Shown here: piece by piece, positions 51,234 through 60,545 of the stretch
How the letters are laid out: the number at the start of each line of letters is the position of its first letter
Numbering within the stretch: the first letter of the stretch is position 1
From: Pararhodobacter aggregans
GTDB taxonomy: Bacteria > Pseudomonadota > Alphaproteobacteria > Rhodobacterales > Rhodobacteraceae
DNA: 64,000 nt
Assembly: GCF_003075525.1 (NCBI RefSeq)
Contig: NZ_QDDR01000011.1
Coordinates: 124,001-188,000, forward strand
Reading direction: 5' to 3'
Notes under the pieces: generated by a model
What the model was told of the DNA's origin: nothing
Seen by the model: only the letters and a program-made list of their open reading frames with translations
The model's database searches: none
Made by a program: the position numbers and the translations under genes

Positions 51234-52709
51234 TCAATTGTCGAGCCGGATCTGCACCGTCTTCACCGTCTGATATTCCTGCAAGCCCTGACGCCCGAAT
51301 TCGCGCCCGATCCCGCTGTCCTTGACGCCCCCGTGCGGCATGTCGTCGATACCCGCCGAATTATAGCAGTTCACGAACATCTTGCCTGTCCTGACGCTCC
51401 GGGCAACGCGCAACGCCGTGTCGATCGAGCGCGACCAGACCCCCCCGGCAAGACCGTAGGCGCTGTCATTGGCCAGGGCTACGGCCTCGGCCTCGTCGCT
51501 GAAGGGGATGACCGACAACACCGGGCCAAAGATTTCCTCCTGCGCAAGGCGCGAGGCATTGCTCAGGCCGGCAAAGATCGTCGGCGCCATGAAATACCCC
51601 TCGCCTGTCGGCCCGCCGCACAGTCGGCGCCCCTCGGTGTCGCCCAGTTCGACGTAGCGCGACACGCGCGCGAACTGCTCGTCGTTCACCAGGGGGCCCA
51701 TCGTTGTGGCCGCGTCCGCCGGGTTGCCCAGAACCTGCCGTCCTGCGGCCTGCGCCAGCGCCTCGACAAACTGGTCGTGGATCGAGCGCTGGACCAGCAA
51801 GCGGCTTCCGGCCGAGCATTGCTGACCGCTGTTGAAACAGAACGCGCTGATCGCGGTGGTCACAGCGGCCTCGAACGGCGCATCGGCAAAGACAATATTG
51901 GCCGATTTGCCCCCCAGTTCGAGTGCCACATGCTTGTTGTTGCCCGACGCCGCCCGCATCACCGCGCGGCCTGTCGTCGTCGAGCCGGTAAAGGCCACCT
52001 TGTCGACCAGATCGGACCCGGCCAGCACCTGCCCGACGGTGCCGCCCCGCTCCAGATCCGAGGTGACGAGGTTGAACACGCCCTCAGGCAACCCCGCTTC
52101 GGCCAGCACCTCGGCCAGCACGGCGACGGGGCCGGGGCACAGGTGCGACGGCTTGATGACCACGGTGCAGCCCGCCGCCAGTGCCGGTGCAATCTTGCAC
52201 ACCGGGTTGAGCATCGGGAAATTCCACGGCGTGATGAAGGCGCAGACCCCGACGGGTTCGGGCAGGATCAGCCCCATCGCCTGCGGAACGCGGCCAGCGA
52301 TTGCCGCTCCCTCATCCGCCAAAGCCAGGCCTGCATAATAGTCAAAGGTCCGGGCGGCCGCACCGGCCTCGCCCCGGGCCAGTGAAACCGGTTTGCCGGA
52401 TTCGGCGACCATCCGGGCGGCAAAATCCTCGATCCGGGCGCGGATGGCGTCTGCCACCCGGCGCAACAGATCGTGCCGTTCGCGGGCCGAGGACCGCGGC
52501 CAGGGTCCGGTGTCGAAGGCCCCGCGCGCGGCGCGGATCGCCGCGTCGGCGTCCGCGGCCGTGGCATTGGCGAAGCTGGCGGCTATGCTTCCATCATAGG
52601 GGTTGGTTCGATCGAACCGCCGGCCTTCCCGGGCCCCGGTCCATGCCGAGCCGATGAACAGCTCGTAGGCGGGCCCCTGAGCGCGAATGGATGCCGCGTT
52701 GATGGTCAT
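51234..52709 (-). CDS. NAD(P)-dependent aldehyde dehydrogenase
   Basis: 491-residue aldehyde dehydrogenase, normal length. NAD site FITPWNFPML and KPSHLCPGP; catalytic Glu in LELGGKSANIV (about residue 258) and Cys in FNSGQQCSAGSRL (about residue 292); EEIFGPVLSVIPF follows. The ATG at 52709 has GGGAGAAGG upstream. It heads the minus-strand unit with the ABC importer and MBL gene and shares a divergent promoter region with the hydroxyacid dehydrogenase. Substrate unknown; probably oxidises a pathway aldehyde. Confidence 0.95.
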   Translation of the reverse strand: MTINAASIRAQGPAYELFIGSAWTGAREGRRFDRTNPYDGSIAASFANATAADADAAIRAARGAFDTGPWPRSSARERHDLLRRVADAIRARIEDFAARMVAESGKPVSLARGEAGAAARTFDYYAGLALADEGAAIAGRVPQAMGLILPEPVGVCAFITPWNFPMLNPVCKIAPALAAGCTVVIKPSHLCPGPVAVLAEVLAEAGLPEGVFNLVTSDLERGGTVGQVLAGSDLVDKVAFTGSTTTGRAVMRAASGNNKHVALELGGKSANIVFADAPFEAAVTTAISAFCFNSGQQCSAGSRLLVQRSIHDQFVEALAQAAGRQVLGNPADAATTMGPLVNDEQFARVSRYVELGDTEGRRLCGGPTGEGYFMAPTIFAGLSNASRLAQEEIFGPVLSVIPFSDEAEAVALANDSAYGLAGGVWSRSIDTALRVARSVRTGKMFVNCYNSAGIDDMPHGGVKDSGIGREFGRQGLQEYQTVKTVQIRLDN

Positions 52710-52775
52710 GTCCTTCTCCCGACTTCTGCGCGACCCTTGAAGATCGCTTGTCCTGCGTCTCAGTATCGCTACAGT

Positions 52776-52789
52776 AATGTCCGAACATT
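52776..52789. promoter_or_regulatory. AATGT-N4-ACATT operator, site A
   Basis: AATGTCCGAACATT lies in the 100-bp gap between the aldehyde dehydrogenase and hydroxyacid dehydrogenase start codons. It is one of five related sites in the 52-62 kb cluster; the UTRA-type GntR protein (55132-55857) is the likely partner. Confidence 0.75.
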
Positions 52790-52809
52790 TGCAATCGGGA
52801 AACAGAAAA

Positions 52810-53883
52810 ATGTCTGACCGGCCACCCTTCCCCATTCGCCTGACCGACCACGACCATATTCTGCGGCTGGCTCAGGACCTGATCGCCTGGGACGATCCGG
52901 CCGCACAGGCTCGGGCCAAGGCCTTCTTTCTGCCCGAAAAGGCACAGCATACGCTGCTGGAATCGGTGTTCGCACCGTTGCGGGATCTGTGCCGGCCGAC
53001 AGTCTCGGCCCCCGGCACGCCCGCCGCCGAGGCGCGCGTCCTGCTCTCGCGCCGGGGCGCGGTCGACCGGGCCGCGCTGACCGAATCAGGCAAGGTTGCT
53101 CTGGTGCAACGGATCGGCGAGCGACCGAAAGGTCTGGACATTAGCGCCTGCAAAGCGCACGGGGTGGCGGTATCGCTGCTGCCCCGCCGCAGCCTCACGC
53201 ATGTCGCCGATCACGCGATGCTGCTGATCCTGGCGCTTTCGCGACGGGTTGAGGCGATGCAGGCCGGGCTTCGCGACTATCGTGGCACGCCGGGCGAGGC
53301 CGGCGCGGTCAGCTACAACTGGCCAGGGGTCGAGGGCATGCGCGCGCTGGCCGGCCAGACGCTTGGCATCGTCGGCATGGGCGAAATCGGCTGGTTGCTC
53401 GCCCGGCGCGCCGAGGCTTTCGGGATGCACATCGTCTGGACCGCGCGCTCTGCGCAAGCGGGCGATGGGCTGCCGCAGACCTGGCAGCGCAGGCATTTTC
53501 CCGACCTGCTGGCGCAAGCCGACGTCGTCACCCTGCATGTCCCCCCGACGGGGTTGAGCGGCCCGCTGATCGGCCACGCGGAACTGGCGCTGATGAAACC
53601 CGGCGCCCTGCTGATCAACACCGCGCGCGGCGCGCTGATCGATGAACAGGCGCTGCTCGCGGCGCTTCAGTCGGGGCTTTTGGCGGGAGCGGGTCTGGAC
53701 GTTCACGCCCGCGAACCCGTCATTGCTGCCGATCCCTTGCGGGCGCTGCCCAATGTGCTGGCCACGCCGCATGTCGCCGGCGGCTCGCGGCTCGAAGTGC
53801 TGCAGGAGATGCGGGCGATCTGCGACAATCTCGTCGATACGCTGAACGGCCAGCCGCCGCGCCACGGGAGGGTTCCGGCATGA
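52810..53883 (+). CDS. D-2-hydroxyacid dehydrogenase family protein
   Basis: 357-residue NAD(P)-dependent dehydrogenase of the formate/glycerate dehydrogenase family. GIVGMGEIGWLLARRAEAFG is the nucleotide loop (about residue 190). The catalytic Arg and Glu region is NTARGALIDEQALLAAL and GAGLDVHAREP, with TPHVAGG holding the catalytic His. The ATG at 52810 is chosen because the earlier ATG at 52777 lies inside the operator. It overlaps the next gene by ATGA. The N-terminal half is less conserved, as usual. Substrate unknown. Confidence 0.9.
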   Translation: MSDRPPFPIRLTDHDHILRLAQDLIAWDDPAAQARAKAFFLPEKAQHTLLESVFAPLRDLCRPTVSAPGTPAAEARVLLSRRGAVDRAALTESGKVALVQRIGERPKGLDISACKAHGVAVSLLPRRSLTHVADHAMLLILALSRRVEAMQAGLRDYRGTPGEAGAVSYNWPGVEGMRALAGQTLGIVGMGEIGWLLARRAEAFGMHIVWTARSAQAGDGLPQTWQRRHFPDLLAQADVVTLHVPPTGLSGPLIGHAELALMKPGALLINTARGALIDEQALLAALQSGLLAGAGLDVHAREPVIAADPLRALPNVLATPHVAGGSRLEVLQEMRAICDNLVDTLNGQPPRHGRVPA

Positions 53884-55127
53884 GGCGCCCCGCCCTCGCC
53901 CCCTTGTTGCGCCCGGGTGACATGCTGATGTGGTCGCAAGGTGCGGCGGAACCCGTTGACCTGATACGCGAAGCGCTGGCGGCCTTGCCCGACCTCGGCG
54001 ACCTTGCCGTGTTTCTGGCCGGTGGGTACGCGCGGCTGATCGGCCCCGACGCCGATCCGCGCCTGCGCATTCACGGTATGGGCGCGGTCGGGTCAAACCG
54101 TGCCCTTTGCGCAGCAGGCCGCATGCAGGTTCACCCGGTCAACCTGTCGCAACTCCCGTTCCTGCTTGAGCACGGGATCGTGCCGGTCTCGGTGGTGCTG
54201 CTGCAGACCGGCCCCGCCGGACCCGCAGGCCAGACCTCGCCCGGCGGGGTGCAGCCCTTCGCGCGCTACGCCCTGCCCCGGGCGCGGGTTGCCATGGCCG
54301 AGATCAACGCGGCGGCACCCCGCACCCGAACGCGACACCCCCTCGATCTTGCGCGATTCGACGGCGTTGTCGAAACTGAACGCCCGCTGATCGAGGTGCC
54401 GCAACCCGAACCCGGTGCTCTCGACCGACAGATCGCGCAGCACGCCGCGGCGCTGATCCGCGATGGCGACATCTTGCAGATCGGGATCGGCACCCTGCCC
54501 ACGGCGATCCTGCACGCCTTGCACGGTCATCGCCATCTTGGCCTGCACAGCGGGGTGATCGGTGACGCGGTGATGCCCCTGATCGACTCGGGCGTGATCG
54601 ACAACAGTCTGAAGACGCGCGACCCCGGCCTGACCGTGACAGGCGCTCTGGCTGGCAGCGCGGCGCTCTATCAATTCGCCGATGACAATCCGGCACTGCT
54701 GCTCGAACCCGTCCATTACACGCATGCCCCGGAAACTCTGGCCCGGCTGCGCAATTTCGTGGCTGTCAATTCGGCCATCGAGGTGGATCTCACCGGGCAG
54801 GCAGCCTCCGAGATCGCCGGCAGGCGCTATCTCGGCACCATCGGCGGGCAGGTCGATTTCGTGCGCGGGGCGCTGGCGTCAGAGGGGGGGCGCTCGCTGA
54901 TCTGTCTGCCCAGCCGGACAGCGAAAGGGCACGCACGCATCGTGGCCGGCCTGTCCTCGGGCATCGTCACCCTGCCGCGCGCCGAAGCGGATATCGTGGT
55001 CACGGAATGGGGTCACGCGACGCTGAGAGGGCTGAGTGTGCAGGAACGGGCGCGACGGATGATCGCCATCGCCCACCCTGATGACCGCGACGGGCTTGAG
55101 CGCGCGGCCAGAGAGCTGCCCGGATAG
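53880..55127 (+). CDS. acetyl-CoA hydrolase/CoA-transferase family protein
   Basis: 415-residue family I-type CoA-transferase (4-hydroxybutyrate or acetate CoA-transferase-like). It has DILQIGIGTLPTAILHAL, GLHSGVIGDAVMPLIDSG and FVAVNSAIEVDLTGQAASE, where the Glu is the expected CoA-thioester residue; GTIGGQVDFVRGA follows. It moves CoA between an acid and an acyl-CoA, so it may activate the pathway substrate. The start overlaps the dehydrogenase stop (ATGA). It is convergent with the GntR gene, with 4 bp between stops. Confidence 0.92.
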   Translation: MRRPALAPLLRPGDMLMWSQGAAEPVDLIREALAALPDLGDLAVFLAGGYARLIGPDADPRLRIHGMGAVGSNRALCAAGRMQVHPVNLSQLPFLLEHGIVPVSVVLLQTGPAGPAGQTSPGGVQPFARYALPRARVAMAEINAAAPRTRTRHPLDLARFDGVVETERPLIEVPQPEPGALDRQIAQHAAALIRDGDILQIGIGTLPTAILHALHGHRHLGLHSGVIGDAVMPLIDSGVIDNSLKTRDPGLTVTGALAGSAALYQFADDNPALLLEPVHYTHAPETLARLRNFVAVNSAIEVDLTGQAASEIAGRRYLGTIGGQVDFVRGALASEGGRSLICLPSRTAKGHARIVAGLSSGIVTLPRAEADIVVTEWGHATLRGLSVQERARRMIAIAHPDDRDGLERAARELPG

Positions 55128-55131
55128 GGGC

Positions 55132-55857
55132 TCAGGACGGGTTTTCGTGCAGGAAGTCAACCTCTTGCCGATAGCGGTCAGGCCGGGCGCTGACGCTGGT
55201 ATGCAAGATGGCCGCGCCTTGCGCGTCGAAATAGGTGCGCTTGAGGATCAGCACCGGATCGCCCACCGCCATCCCCAGCTGGCGCGCGGCGATCGCTCCC
55301 GCCGCAGCTGCCGTCGCGACCTGCCGCACCCGGACTGACCGCACCCGGCCATATTTCTCGACCAGCTGGATCAGGGGCTCGGTGCCCAGCAGAGCCTCGG
55401 GAATGTTGCGGGTCATCTCGGGGCGGGTGAAGACATCGGCCAGCGCATAGGGAATCCCCTCGGCCAGCAACAGGCGCATGATGTAGAACAACTGCGCCTC
55501 ACGCGGCAGGCCAAAGACCTGCGCGGCCTCGGCGTGCTCGGCCAGCCCGACATTCTGCGCCACCAGCGTCAGGTAATCCTCGGGGGCGAATTCGCCGATC
55601 AGGTTTCCCAGCACCCCCACCGCCCAGACGCCGCCGCGCGCCCGGTCGGTGATGCGGGTGCCGGAACCGGCGCGACGCTCGATCAATCCCTCGGCGACGA
55701 GGTGCTGCAACGCCGAGCGCATGGTGTGGCGGCTGCAATCGAACTCCTGCATCAGCAGAATTTCGGGCGGCAGTTCTTCAGCGTCGTAAAAGCCCTGCGC
55801 GATGCGCCGGCGCAGCTCGTCGCTGATCTTCAGATGCAGAGGGGGAACTCGGGTCAA
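55132..55857 (-). CDS. GntR family regulator with UTRA domain (HutC subgroup)
   Basis: 241 residues. The winged helix covers residues about 7-72 (SDELRRRIAQGFYDAEELPP, FDCSRHTMRSALQHLVAEGLI, RRAGSGTRI). The UTRA ligand domain follows, with QLFYIMRLLLAEGIPYALAD and VLILKRTYFDAQGAAILHTS. Such repressors usually respond to a pathway intermediate. A dyad of the AATGT-N4-ACATT kind lies just upstream of the gene and four more in the cluster, so it is the probable local regulator of the catabolic operons. Confidence 0.93.
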   Translation of the reverse strand: MTRVPPLHLKISDELRRRIAQGFYDAEELPPEILLMQEFDCSRHTMRSALQHLVAEGLIERRAGSGTRITDRARGGVWAVGVLGNLIGEFAPEDYLTLVAQNVGLAEHAEAAQVFGLPREAQLFYIMRLLLAEGIPYALADVFTRPEMTRNIPEALLGTEPLIQLVEKYGRVRSVRVRQVATAAAAGAIAARQLGMAVGDPVLILKRTYFDAQGAAILHTSVSARPDRYRQEVDFLHENPS

Positions 55858-55881
55858 AGGGCTCTCGTATGGCGGGTGCCA

Positions 55882-55895
55882 TTTGTTCTAACATT
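55882..55895. promoter_or_regulatory. AATGT-N4-ACATT-like operator, site E
   Basis: TTTGTTCTAACATT has nine of ten consensus arm bases. It lies 25 bp upstream of the GntR start, between it and the SDR gene, a good place for autoregulation. Confidence 0.55.
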
Positions 55896-55913
55896 TCCCA
55901 CGCAGAGATCAAC

Positions 55914-56693
55914 CTATCCCGCCGCGCGCCATCCGGGCACCGGCCACCCGGCGGTCAGACCGCCATCGACGACAAAGTCCTGTCCTGAAACGTAGGCGGC
56001 AGCGTCCGAGGCAAGGAAAGTCACCATCGAGGCAACCTCGTCCGGTTGCCCGGCGCGTCCAAGCGGGACCTGCGCGGCGAGATCGTCGAGATAGGGCTGG
56101 TCGCGGTTCATGGAAGTGACGACCAGGCCCGGGCATACGGTGTTCACCCTGATCCCAAGCGGCGCCAGCTCCATCGCGGCGGAGCGGCTCAATCCCCGGA
56201 CCGCCCATTTCGAGGCTGCGTAGACCGAAAAGCTGTGGCCGCCCAGCCCGGCAATCGACGCGATGTTCACGATGGATCCGCCACCAGAGCGGGCCATTGA
56301 TCCAGCGACCGCGCGCATGCCCAGCATGACCCCGTAAACGTTCACGGCGAAGAGGTGCTGACAGCGATCAAGGTCGCAGTCCAGAAGGCCCCGGCGTTCG
56401 GTCGTCCCGGCGCAATTGACCAGAATTTGCGGCGCCGAGGCGGCAGCGACGGCGTCCCAATCGGCGGATCGGGTCACATCGAGCGGGTGAAAACGGACCT
56501 CGAGGCCGCTCAGGCGCAGGTTTCGGGCAATCTGAGCCCCGGCCGGGTCGTTGAGATCGGCGATCGTCACCCGCGCCCCTGCCCTCGCCAATCCGGCGGC
56601 GATGGCCTGACCGAGCCCTCCGGCGCCGCCCGTGACCAGTGCCTGGCGGCCCGCCAGGCTGGTCGGCAAGTCCTTGGTGATTGGCCCGGACAC
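55914..56693 (-). CDS. SDR family oxidoreductase
   Basis: 259-residue short-chain dehydrogenase with the classical tetrad. The nucleotide loop is TGGAGGLGQAIA, then NCAGTTERRG. Ser lies in VNIASIAGLGG and Tyr-x3-Lys in SVYAASKWAV; PGLVVTSM and GQDFVVDGGLTAG complete the pattern. The start is a GTG sharing one base with the stop of the alcohol dehydrogenase. In a ring-degradation pathway it would oxidise a 3-hydroxyacyl-CoA (BadH-like role); that is inference from the BadI-like neighbour. Confidence 0.93.
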   Translation of the reverse strand: MSGPITKDLPTSLAGRQALVTGGAGGLGQAIAAGLARAGARVTIADLNDPAGAQIARNLRLSGLEVRFHPLDVTRSADWDAVAAASAPQILVNCAGTTERRGLLDCDLDRCQHLFAVNVYGVMLGMRAVAGSMARSGGGSIVNIASIAGLGGHSFSVYAASKWAVRGLSRSAAMELAPLGIRVNTVCPGLVVTSMNRDQPYLDDLAAQVPLGRAGQPDEVASMVTFLASDAAAYVSGQDFVVDGGLTAGWPVPGWRAAG

Positions 56694-57712
56694 TACACAT
56701 CCTCATCCAGATGAATGACGATTTTGCCAAACTGCCCGCGCCCGGCGCCATATCGCAACGCCTCGGAAATCGCGTCAGGCCCGAAGCGACGGTCGATAAC
56801 CGGCTCGATCCGCAAGGCCGAGAGCGCCTTGTTCATCGCCTCGAAATCGGCGCGGCTGCCCACAGCGATCCGCCGATATGTCGCGCCCATCGCCAGCATC
56901 AGGATCGCCGGATCAACCTTCGGCGCATCAACCGGCCTGCCGATCAGGTTGATCTGGGCGCCAATCGCGGCGGCCCGGATGGATTGCTCAAGCGTCCCGG
57001 CCTCGCCAATCTCGATGATATGGTCGGCACCCTGCCCCGCTGTGGCGCGCTTCACCGCGTCGCCCCAGTCGGGTGTTTGCCGGTAGTCGATGACCGTTTC
57101 GGCCCCCATCGCCCGCAGACGCTCGGCTTTTGCGGGGGACGAACTGGTGGCAATGACCCGTGCGCCAGCGGCGCGGGCGAATTGCAGGGCAAAGAGCGAA
57201 ACGCCGCCGGTTCCCTGCACAAGCACCACCTCTCCGGGCAGCACAGGACGCGCGCCGGTCAAGACCTGCCACCCGGTCAACCCCGCACAGGGCAGGCAGG
57301 CCGCCTGTCCCCAGTCGAGATGTGCCGGGGCCGCGACCACCGCGTCCTCGCGCAGGATCACCACCTCCTGCAGCATCCCGTCCACCGTCGACCCCGGTAT
57401 GACCGAGCGCGCGCCATCCGAGATCGGACCGGCCTGCCAGCGCGGGAAGAAGGTCGTAACGACCCGGTCGCCCGTCGTCCAGGCTGACACGGCCGGACCG
57501 ACCTCCAGCACCTCGCCCGCGCCGTCAGACAGCGGGACCAGCCCCGACCGGCCGCCGGGGAAGGTTCCGGCAATGACCTTGAGGTCGAGATAGTTCAGCG
57601 ACACAGCCCGCATGCGGACCGCAATCTCGCCCGGCCCCGGGCGCGGAATCGCGACGTCGGCCAGCGTGATTCCGTCCGGTCTGCCGCTTCCATCAGTTCT
57701 GTAGCTCTTCAT
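56693..57712 (-). CDS. zinc-independent alcohol dehydrogenase/quinone reductase-like (MDR family)
   Basis: 339-residue medium-chain dehydrogenase/reductase. It has the catalytic-domain segment AVSLNYLDLKVIAGTFPGG and the nucleotide loop VLVQGTGGVSLFALQFA (about residue 165). The Cys/His zinc ligands of true alcohol dehydrogenases are missing, so a quinone- or enoyl-reductase type NADPH enzyme is more likely. It heads the minus-strand unit with the SDR and GntR genes and is divergent from the thiolase. Confidence 0.9.
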   Translation of the reverse strand: MKSYRTDGSGRPDGITLADVAIPRPGPGEIAVRMRAVSLNYLDLKVIAGTFPGGRSGLVPLSDGAGEVLEVGPAVSAWTTGDRVVTTFFPRWQAGPISDGARSVIPGSTVDGMLQEVVILREDAVVAAPAHLDWGQAACLPCAGLTGWQVLTGARPVLPGEVVLVQGTGGVSLFALQFARAAGARVIATSSSPAKAERLRAMGAETVIDYRQTPDWGDAVKRATAGQGADHIIEIGEAGTLEQSIRAAAIGAQINLIGRPVDAPKVDPAILMLAMGATYRRIAVGSRADFEAMNKALSALRIEPVIDRRFGPDAISEALRYGAGRGQFGKIVIHLDEDV

Positions 57713-57778
57713 GTCTTCCTGCCGGGGCTGTGATTTGTTGCCGTGATGCTCGGACAGAAAATAGCGCTTGTCAATTTA

Positions 57779-57792
57779 AATGTCCGTACATT
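57779..57792. promoter_or_regulatory. AATGT-N4-ACATT operator, site B
   Basis: AATGTCCGTACATT, with perfect outer arms, lies in the 107-bp divergent region between the MDR gene and the thiolase, 27 bp from the thiolase start. Confidence 0.75.
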
Positions 57793-57819
57793 ATGGTGGC
57801 GACAAGAGGGAGAATCCAC

Positions 57820-58983
57820 ATGAGTGTCGAGATCATTGGCTGGGGCCACACCCGGTTCGGGCGCAGCGCATTGACGCTGGAAGCGCTGATTGTCGAGGCG
57901 GTAACGCAAGCCCTGGCGCATGCCGAAACGCCGGCGGAAGAGATCGACGAAATCGTGCTGGGCCATTTCAACGCCGGCTTCTCGGCGCAGGATTTCACCG
58001 CGGCATTGGTGTTGCAGGCCGACCCTGCCCTGCGTTTCCGGCCCGCGACGCGGGTCGAGAACGCCTGCGCGTCGGGCTCCGCGGCGGTTCATGCGGGCGT
58101 CCGTGCGATAGAGGCCGGACAGGCCGGCAAGGTGCTGGTGGTGGGGGCCGAACGGATGAGCGGCGTCACCGGCCCCGAGGTCGGACAAAACCTGCTGCGC
58201 GCCGCCTATCTTGAAGAGGAGAGCGGGGTCGCGGGTGGCTTTGCCGGGCTGTTCGGCCGGGTCGCCGCGCAATATTTCGCCCGCCATGGCGACCAGTCCG
58301 ACGCCCTGGCCGCGATTGCGGCCAAGAACCATCGCAACGGGGCCGACAACCCGCTGGCGCATCTGCAAAAGGATCTGGGGCTGGCGTTCTGCCGTGCCGT
58401 CACCCCCGAAAACCCCCTCGTCGCCGGCCCGCTCCGCCGCACCGATTGCTCACCGGTCTCTGACGGCGCGGCGGCCCTCGTGCTCAGCCTTGGCTCGGCG
58501 CATGACGCGCCCCGCGCGGTTCGGGTGGCCGGTACCGCGCATGTTCAGGATTTCCTGCCCGTCAGCTGGCGCGACCCGTTGCTGATGGAGGGCTGCACCG
58601 AGGCGTGGCACCGCGCCCTCAAGCATGCGGGCTGGAGCATGGACACGCTGTCCTTCGTCGAAACGCATGATTGTTTCACCATCGCGGAACTGCTGCAGTA
58701 CGAAGCCATGGGCCTCGCGCCACATGGCCACGGCGCCGATGTGGTGGCCAGCGGTCTGACCGAACGCGACGGACGCCTGCCGGTCAACCGCTCGGGCGGG
58801 CTGAAAGCCAAGGGCCACCCGATCGGCGCGACCGGCGTCTCGATGCACGTCATGGCCGCAATGCAACTCACCGGCGAAGCCCCCGATGCCATGCAGCTCG
58901 GCCGGGCCGACCGGGCGGGCATCTTCAACATGGGCGGGCTGGGCGTGGCGAATTACGTCACATTGCTGGAAGCCGGACGCTAG
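57820..58983 (+). CDS. thiolase family protein (acetyl-CoA acyltransferase-like)
   Basis: 387 residues, thiolase fold of the SCP2-type group. The nucleophilic Cys is in VENACASGSAAVHAG (about residue 85), with His in FVETHDCFTIAE and KAKGHPIGATG (about residues 285 and 335), so the active site is complete. It cleaves a 3-oxoacyl-CoA, the last step of beta-oxidation. The ATG at 57820 has AGAGGGAG upstream. It is followed 9 bp later by the acyl-CoA synthetase. A second, Cys-less thiolase-like protein is at the right edge. Confidence 0.92.
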   Translation: MSVEIIGWGHTRFGRSALTLEALIVEAVTQALAHAETPAEEIDEIVLGHFNAGFSAQDFTAALVLQADPALRFRPATRVENACASGSAAVHAGVRAIEAGQAGKVLVVGAERMSGVTGPEVGQNLLRAAYLEEESGVAGGFAGLFGRVAAQYFARHGDQSDALAAIAAKNHRNGADNPLAHLQKDLGLAFCRAVTPENPLVAGPLRRTDCSPVSDGAAALVLSLGSAHDAPRAVRVAGTAHVQDFLPVSWRDPLLMEGCTEAWHRALKHAGWSMDTLSFVETHDCFTIAELLQYEAMGLAPHGHGADVVASGLTERDGRLPVNRSGGLKAKGHPIGATGVSMHVMAAMQLTGEAPDAMQLGRADRAGIFNMGGLGVANYVTLLEAGR

Positions 58984-58992
58984 GAGGCGGCC

Positions 58993-60477
58993 ATGAACAT
59001 CGCCGACTGGCTCCATCGGACCGCCGCCCGATCCCCCGATCACCCGGCCCTTTTCAGCGGCACCCGGCCCTGCGCGACCTATGCAGGGTTCGCGCAACAG
59101 GCCGCAGGCCTTGCCGCAGCCCTGCAACGACACGGCGTTCAGCCCGGCGATCCCGTCGCCCTCTACATGCGCAACCAGCCTGAATACCTGATCGGCCTTT
59201 TCGCCATCTGGTGGCACGGCGCGGTTGCGGTGCCGGTCAATGCCAAACTCCACCCGCAGGAGGCAGCCTGGATTGTCACGCATTCCGGCAGTCGGCTGGT
59301 GCTGTCGGATACCGACCACGCCGGGCCGCTTGCCGAGACCCGGGTCGGCGTGCCGATCCTGACCGATCCCGGCGCCGCGCCCGGGGATGCCCTGGCCCGT
59401 CCCGCACCGCGTTCTCAGGATGATCTGGCGTGGATCTTCTACACCTCGGGAACCACGGGCCGGCCCAAGGGCGCAATGCTGAGCCATGGCAACCTTGCCG
59501 CCATGTCGCTGGCCTATCTGGCCGATGTCGACGATGTGCAACCCGCCGACTGCATGCTCTACGCCGCGCCGCTGTCGCATGGAGCCGGGCTCTATAGTCT
59601 GGTGCATGTGCTGCGCGGTGCGCGGCATTGCTTCCCTGAATCCGGCGGCTTCGACGGGGTCGAGGTGCTGGCCCTCGCCCGCGCTCTCGAGCGCGTGTCG
59701 CTGTTCGCCGCCCCCACCATGGTTCGCCGCATGACGGACGCCGCGCGGGACGAAGCGGCCGACGGACAGGGTCTGAAGACGGTTATCTATGGCGGCGGCC
59801 CGATGTATCAGGCCGATCTGGCACGGGCGATGGCGCAGTTCGGGCCGCGGTTCGTGCAGATCTATGGTCAGGGTGAATCGCCCATGACGATAACCGTCCT
59901 CGACCGGGCAGACCACGGAACCGCCGCCCTCCCCGGTCCGCATATCGCCAGCGTGGGCCGCCCCCATTCGACCATCGACCTGCGCGTCACCAACGATGGC
60001 CGCGAGGTCCCGCCCGGCACGCCCGGAGAGGTCGAATTGCGCGGCCCGACCGTCATGCGGGGCTATCTCAACGACCCGGACGCAACGGCCCGCAGCCTGA
60101 AGGATGGGTGGCTCTCCACCGGCGACATCGGCAGCCTTGACGCTCAGGGATACCTGACGCTGACCGACCGTTCGAAGGACGTGATCATCTCCGGCGGCTC
60201 GAATGTCTACCCGCGCGAGGTCGAGGAAATCCTGCTCAGGCATCCGCAGGTGCGCGAGGCTTCGGTGATCGGCGTGCCTGACCCGGAATGGGGCGAAATC
60301 GTCGTCGCCGTTCTGGCCGCCGGGGACTGCGCTGACCTCGAGGAGGAGCTGGACGCGCTGTGTCGCGACAGCATCGCCCGGTTCAAGCGACCCAAACGAT
60401 ATCTGCGTCTCACCGAGTTGCCCAAGAACAGCTACGGAAAAATCCTGAAGACCGAGCTGCGCCGTCTGCTCGCGTAA
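58993..60477 (+). CDS. AMP-dependent acyl-CoA synthetase
   Basis: 494-residue ANL-family ligase. Motifs: FYTSGTTGRPKGAMLSH (A3, ATP binding), VIYGGGPMYQADL, IYGQGESPMTI (A5), DGWLSTGDIGSLDAQGYL (A7-A8), SGGSNVYPREVE (hinge) and NSYGKILKTELR with the C-terminal catalytic Lys. It turns a carboxylic acid into its CoA ester with ATP, entering the pathway. GGAGG lies upstream of the start. Substrate unknown; a cyclic or branched acid is possible. Confidence 0.95.
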   Translation: MNIADWLHRTAARSPDHPALFSGTRPCATYAGFAQQAAGLAAALQRHGVQPGDPVALYMRNQPEYLIGLFAIWWHGAVAVPVNAKLHPQEAAWIVTHSGSRLVLSDTDHAGPLAETRVGVPILTDPGAAPGDALARPAPRSQDDLAWIFYTSGTTGRPKGAMLSHGNLAAMSLAYLADVDDVQPADCMLYAAPLSHGAGLYSLVHVLRGARHCFPESGGFDGVEVLALARALERVSLFAAPTMVRRMTDAARDEAADGQGLKTVIYGGGPMYQADLARAMAQFGPRFVQIYGQGESPMTITVLDRADHGTAALPGPHIASVGRPHSTIDLRVTNDGREVPPGTPGEVELRGPTVMRGYLNDPDATARSLKDGWLSTGDIGSLDAQGYLTLTDRSKDVIISGGSNVYPREVEEILLRHPQVREASVIGVPDPEWGEIVVAVLAAGDCADLEEELDALCRDSIARFKRPKRYLRLTELPKNSYGKILKTELRRLLA

Positions 60478-60517
60478 CGCCCCCAAAACGCACGGTCCGC
60501 CCGAGGCTGCGCCGCAA

Positions 60518-60531
60518 AATGTCCGTATAAT
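60518..60531. promoter_or_regulatory. AATGT-N4-ACATT-like operator, site C
   Basis: AATGTCCGTATAAT has a perfect left arm and half-matching right arm. It lies 14 bp before the ATG of the BadI-like gene, just ahead of the AAGGAG ribosome site. Confidence 0.55.
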
Positions 60532-60545
60532 TCAAGGAGCCGACA

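Noticed and set aside
52777-52809. Upstream ATG for the hydroxyacid dehydrogenase
   Set aside because: It falls inside the AATGTCCGAACATT dyad and adds residues without family similarity; the ATG at 52810 is preferred.
9448-57765. Identical 11-mer CAGAAAATAGC at 9448 and 57755
   Set aside because: Two copies in unrelated AT-rich promoter regions with no symmetry; the second lacks the rest of the TTCAGAAAA motif.
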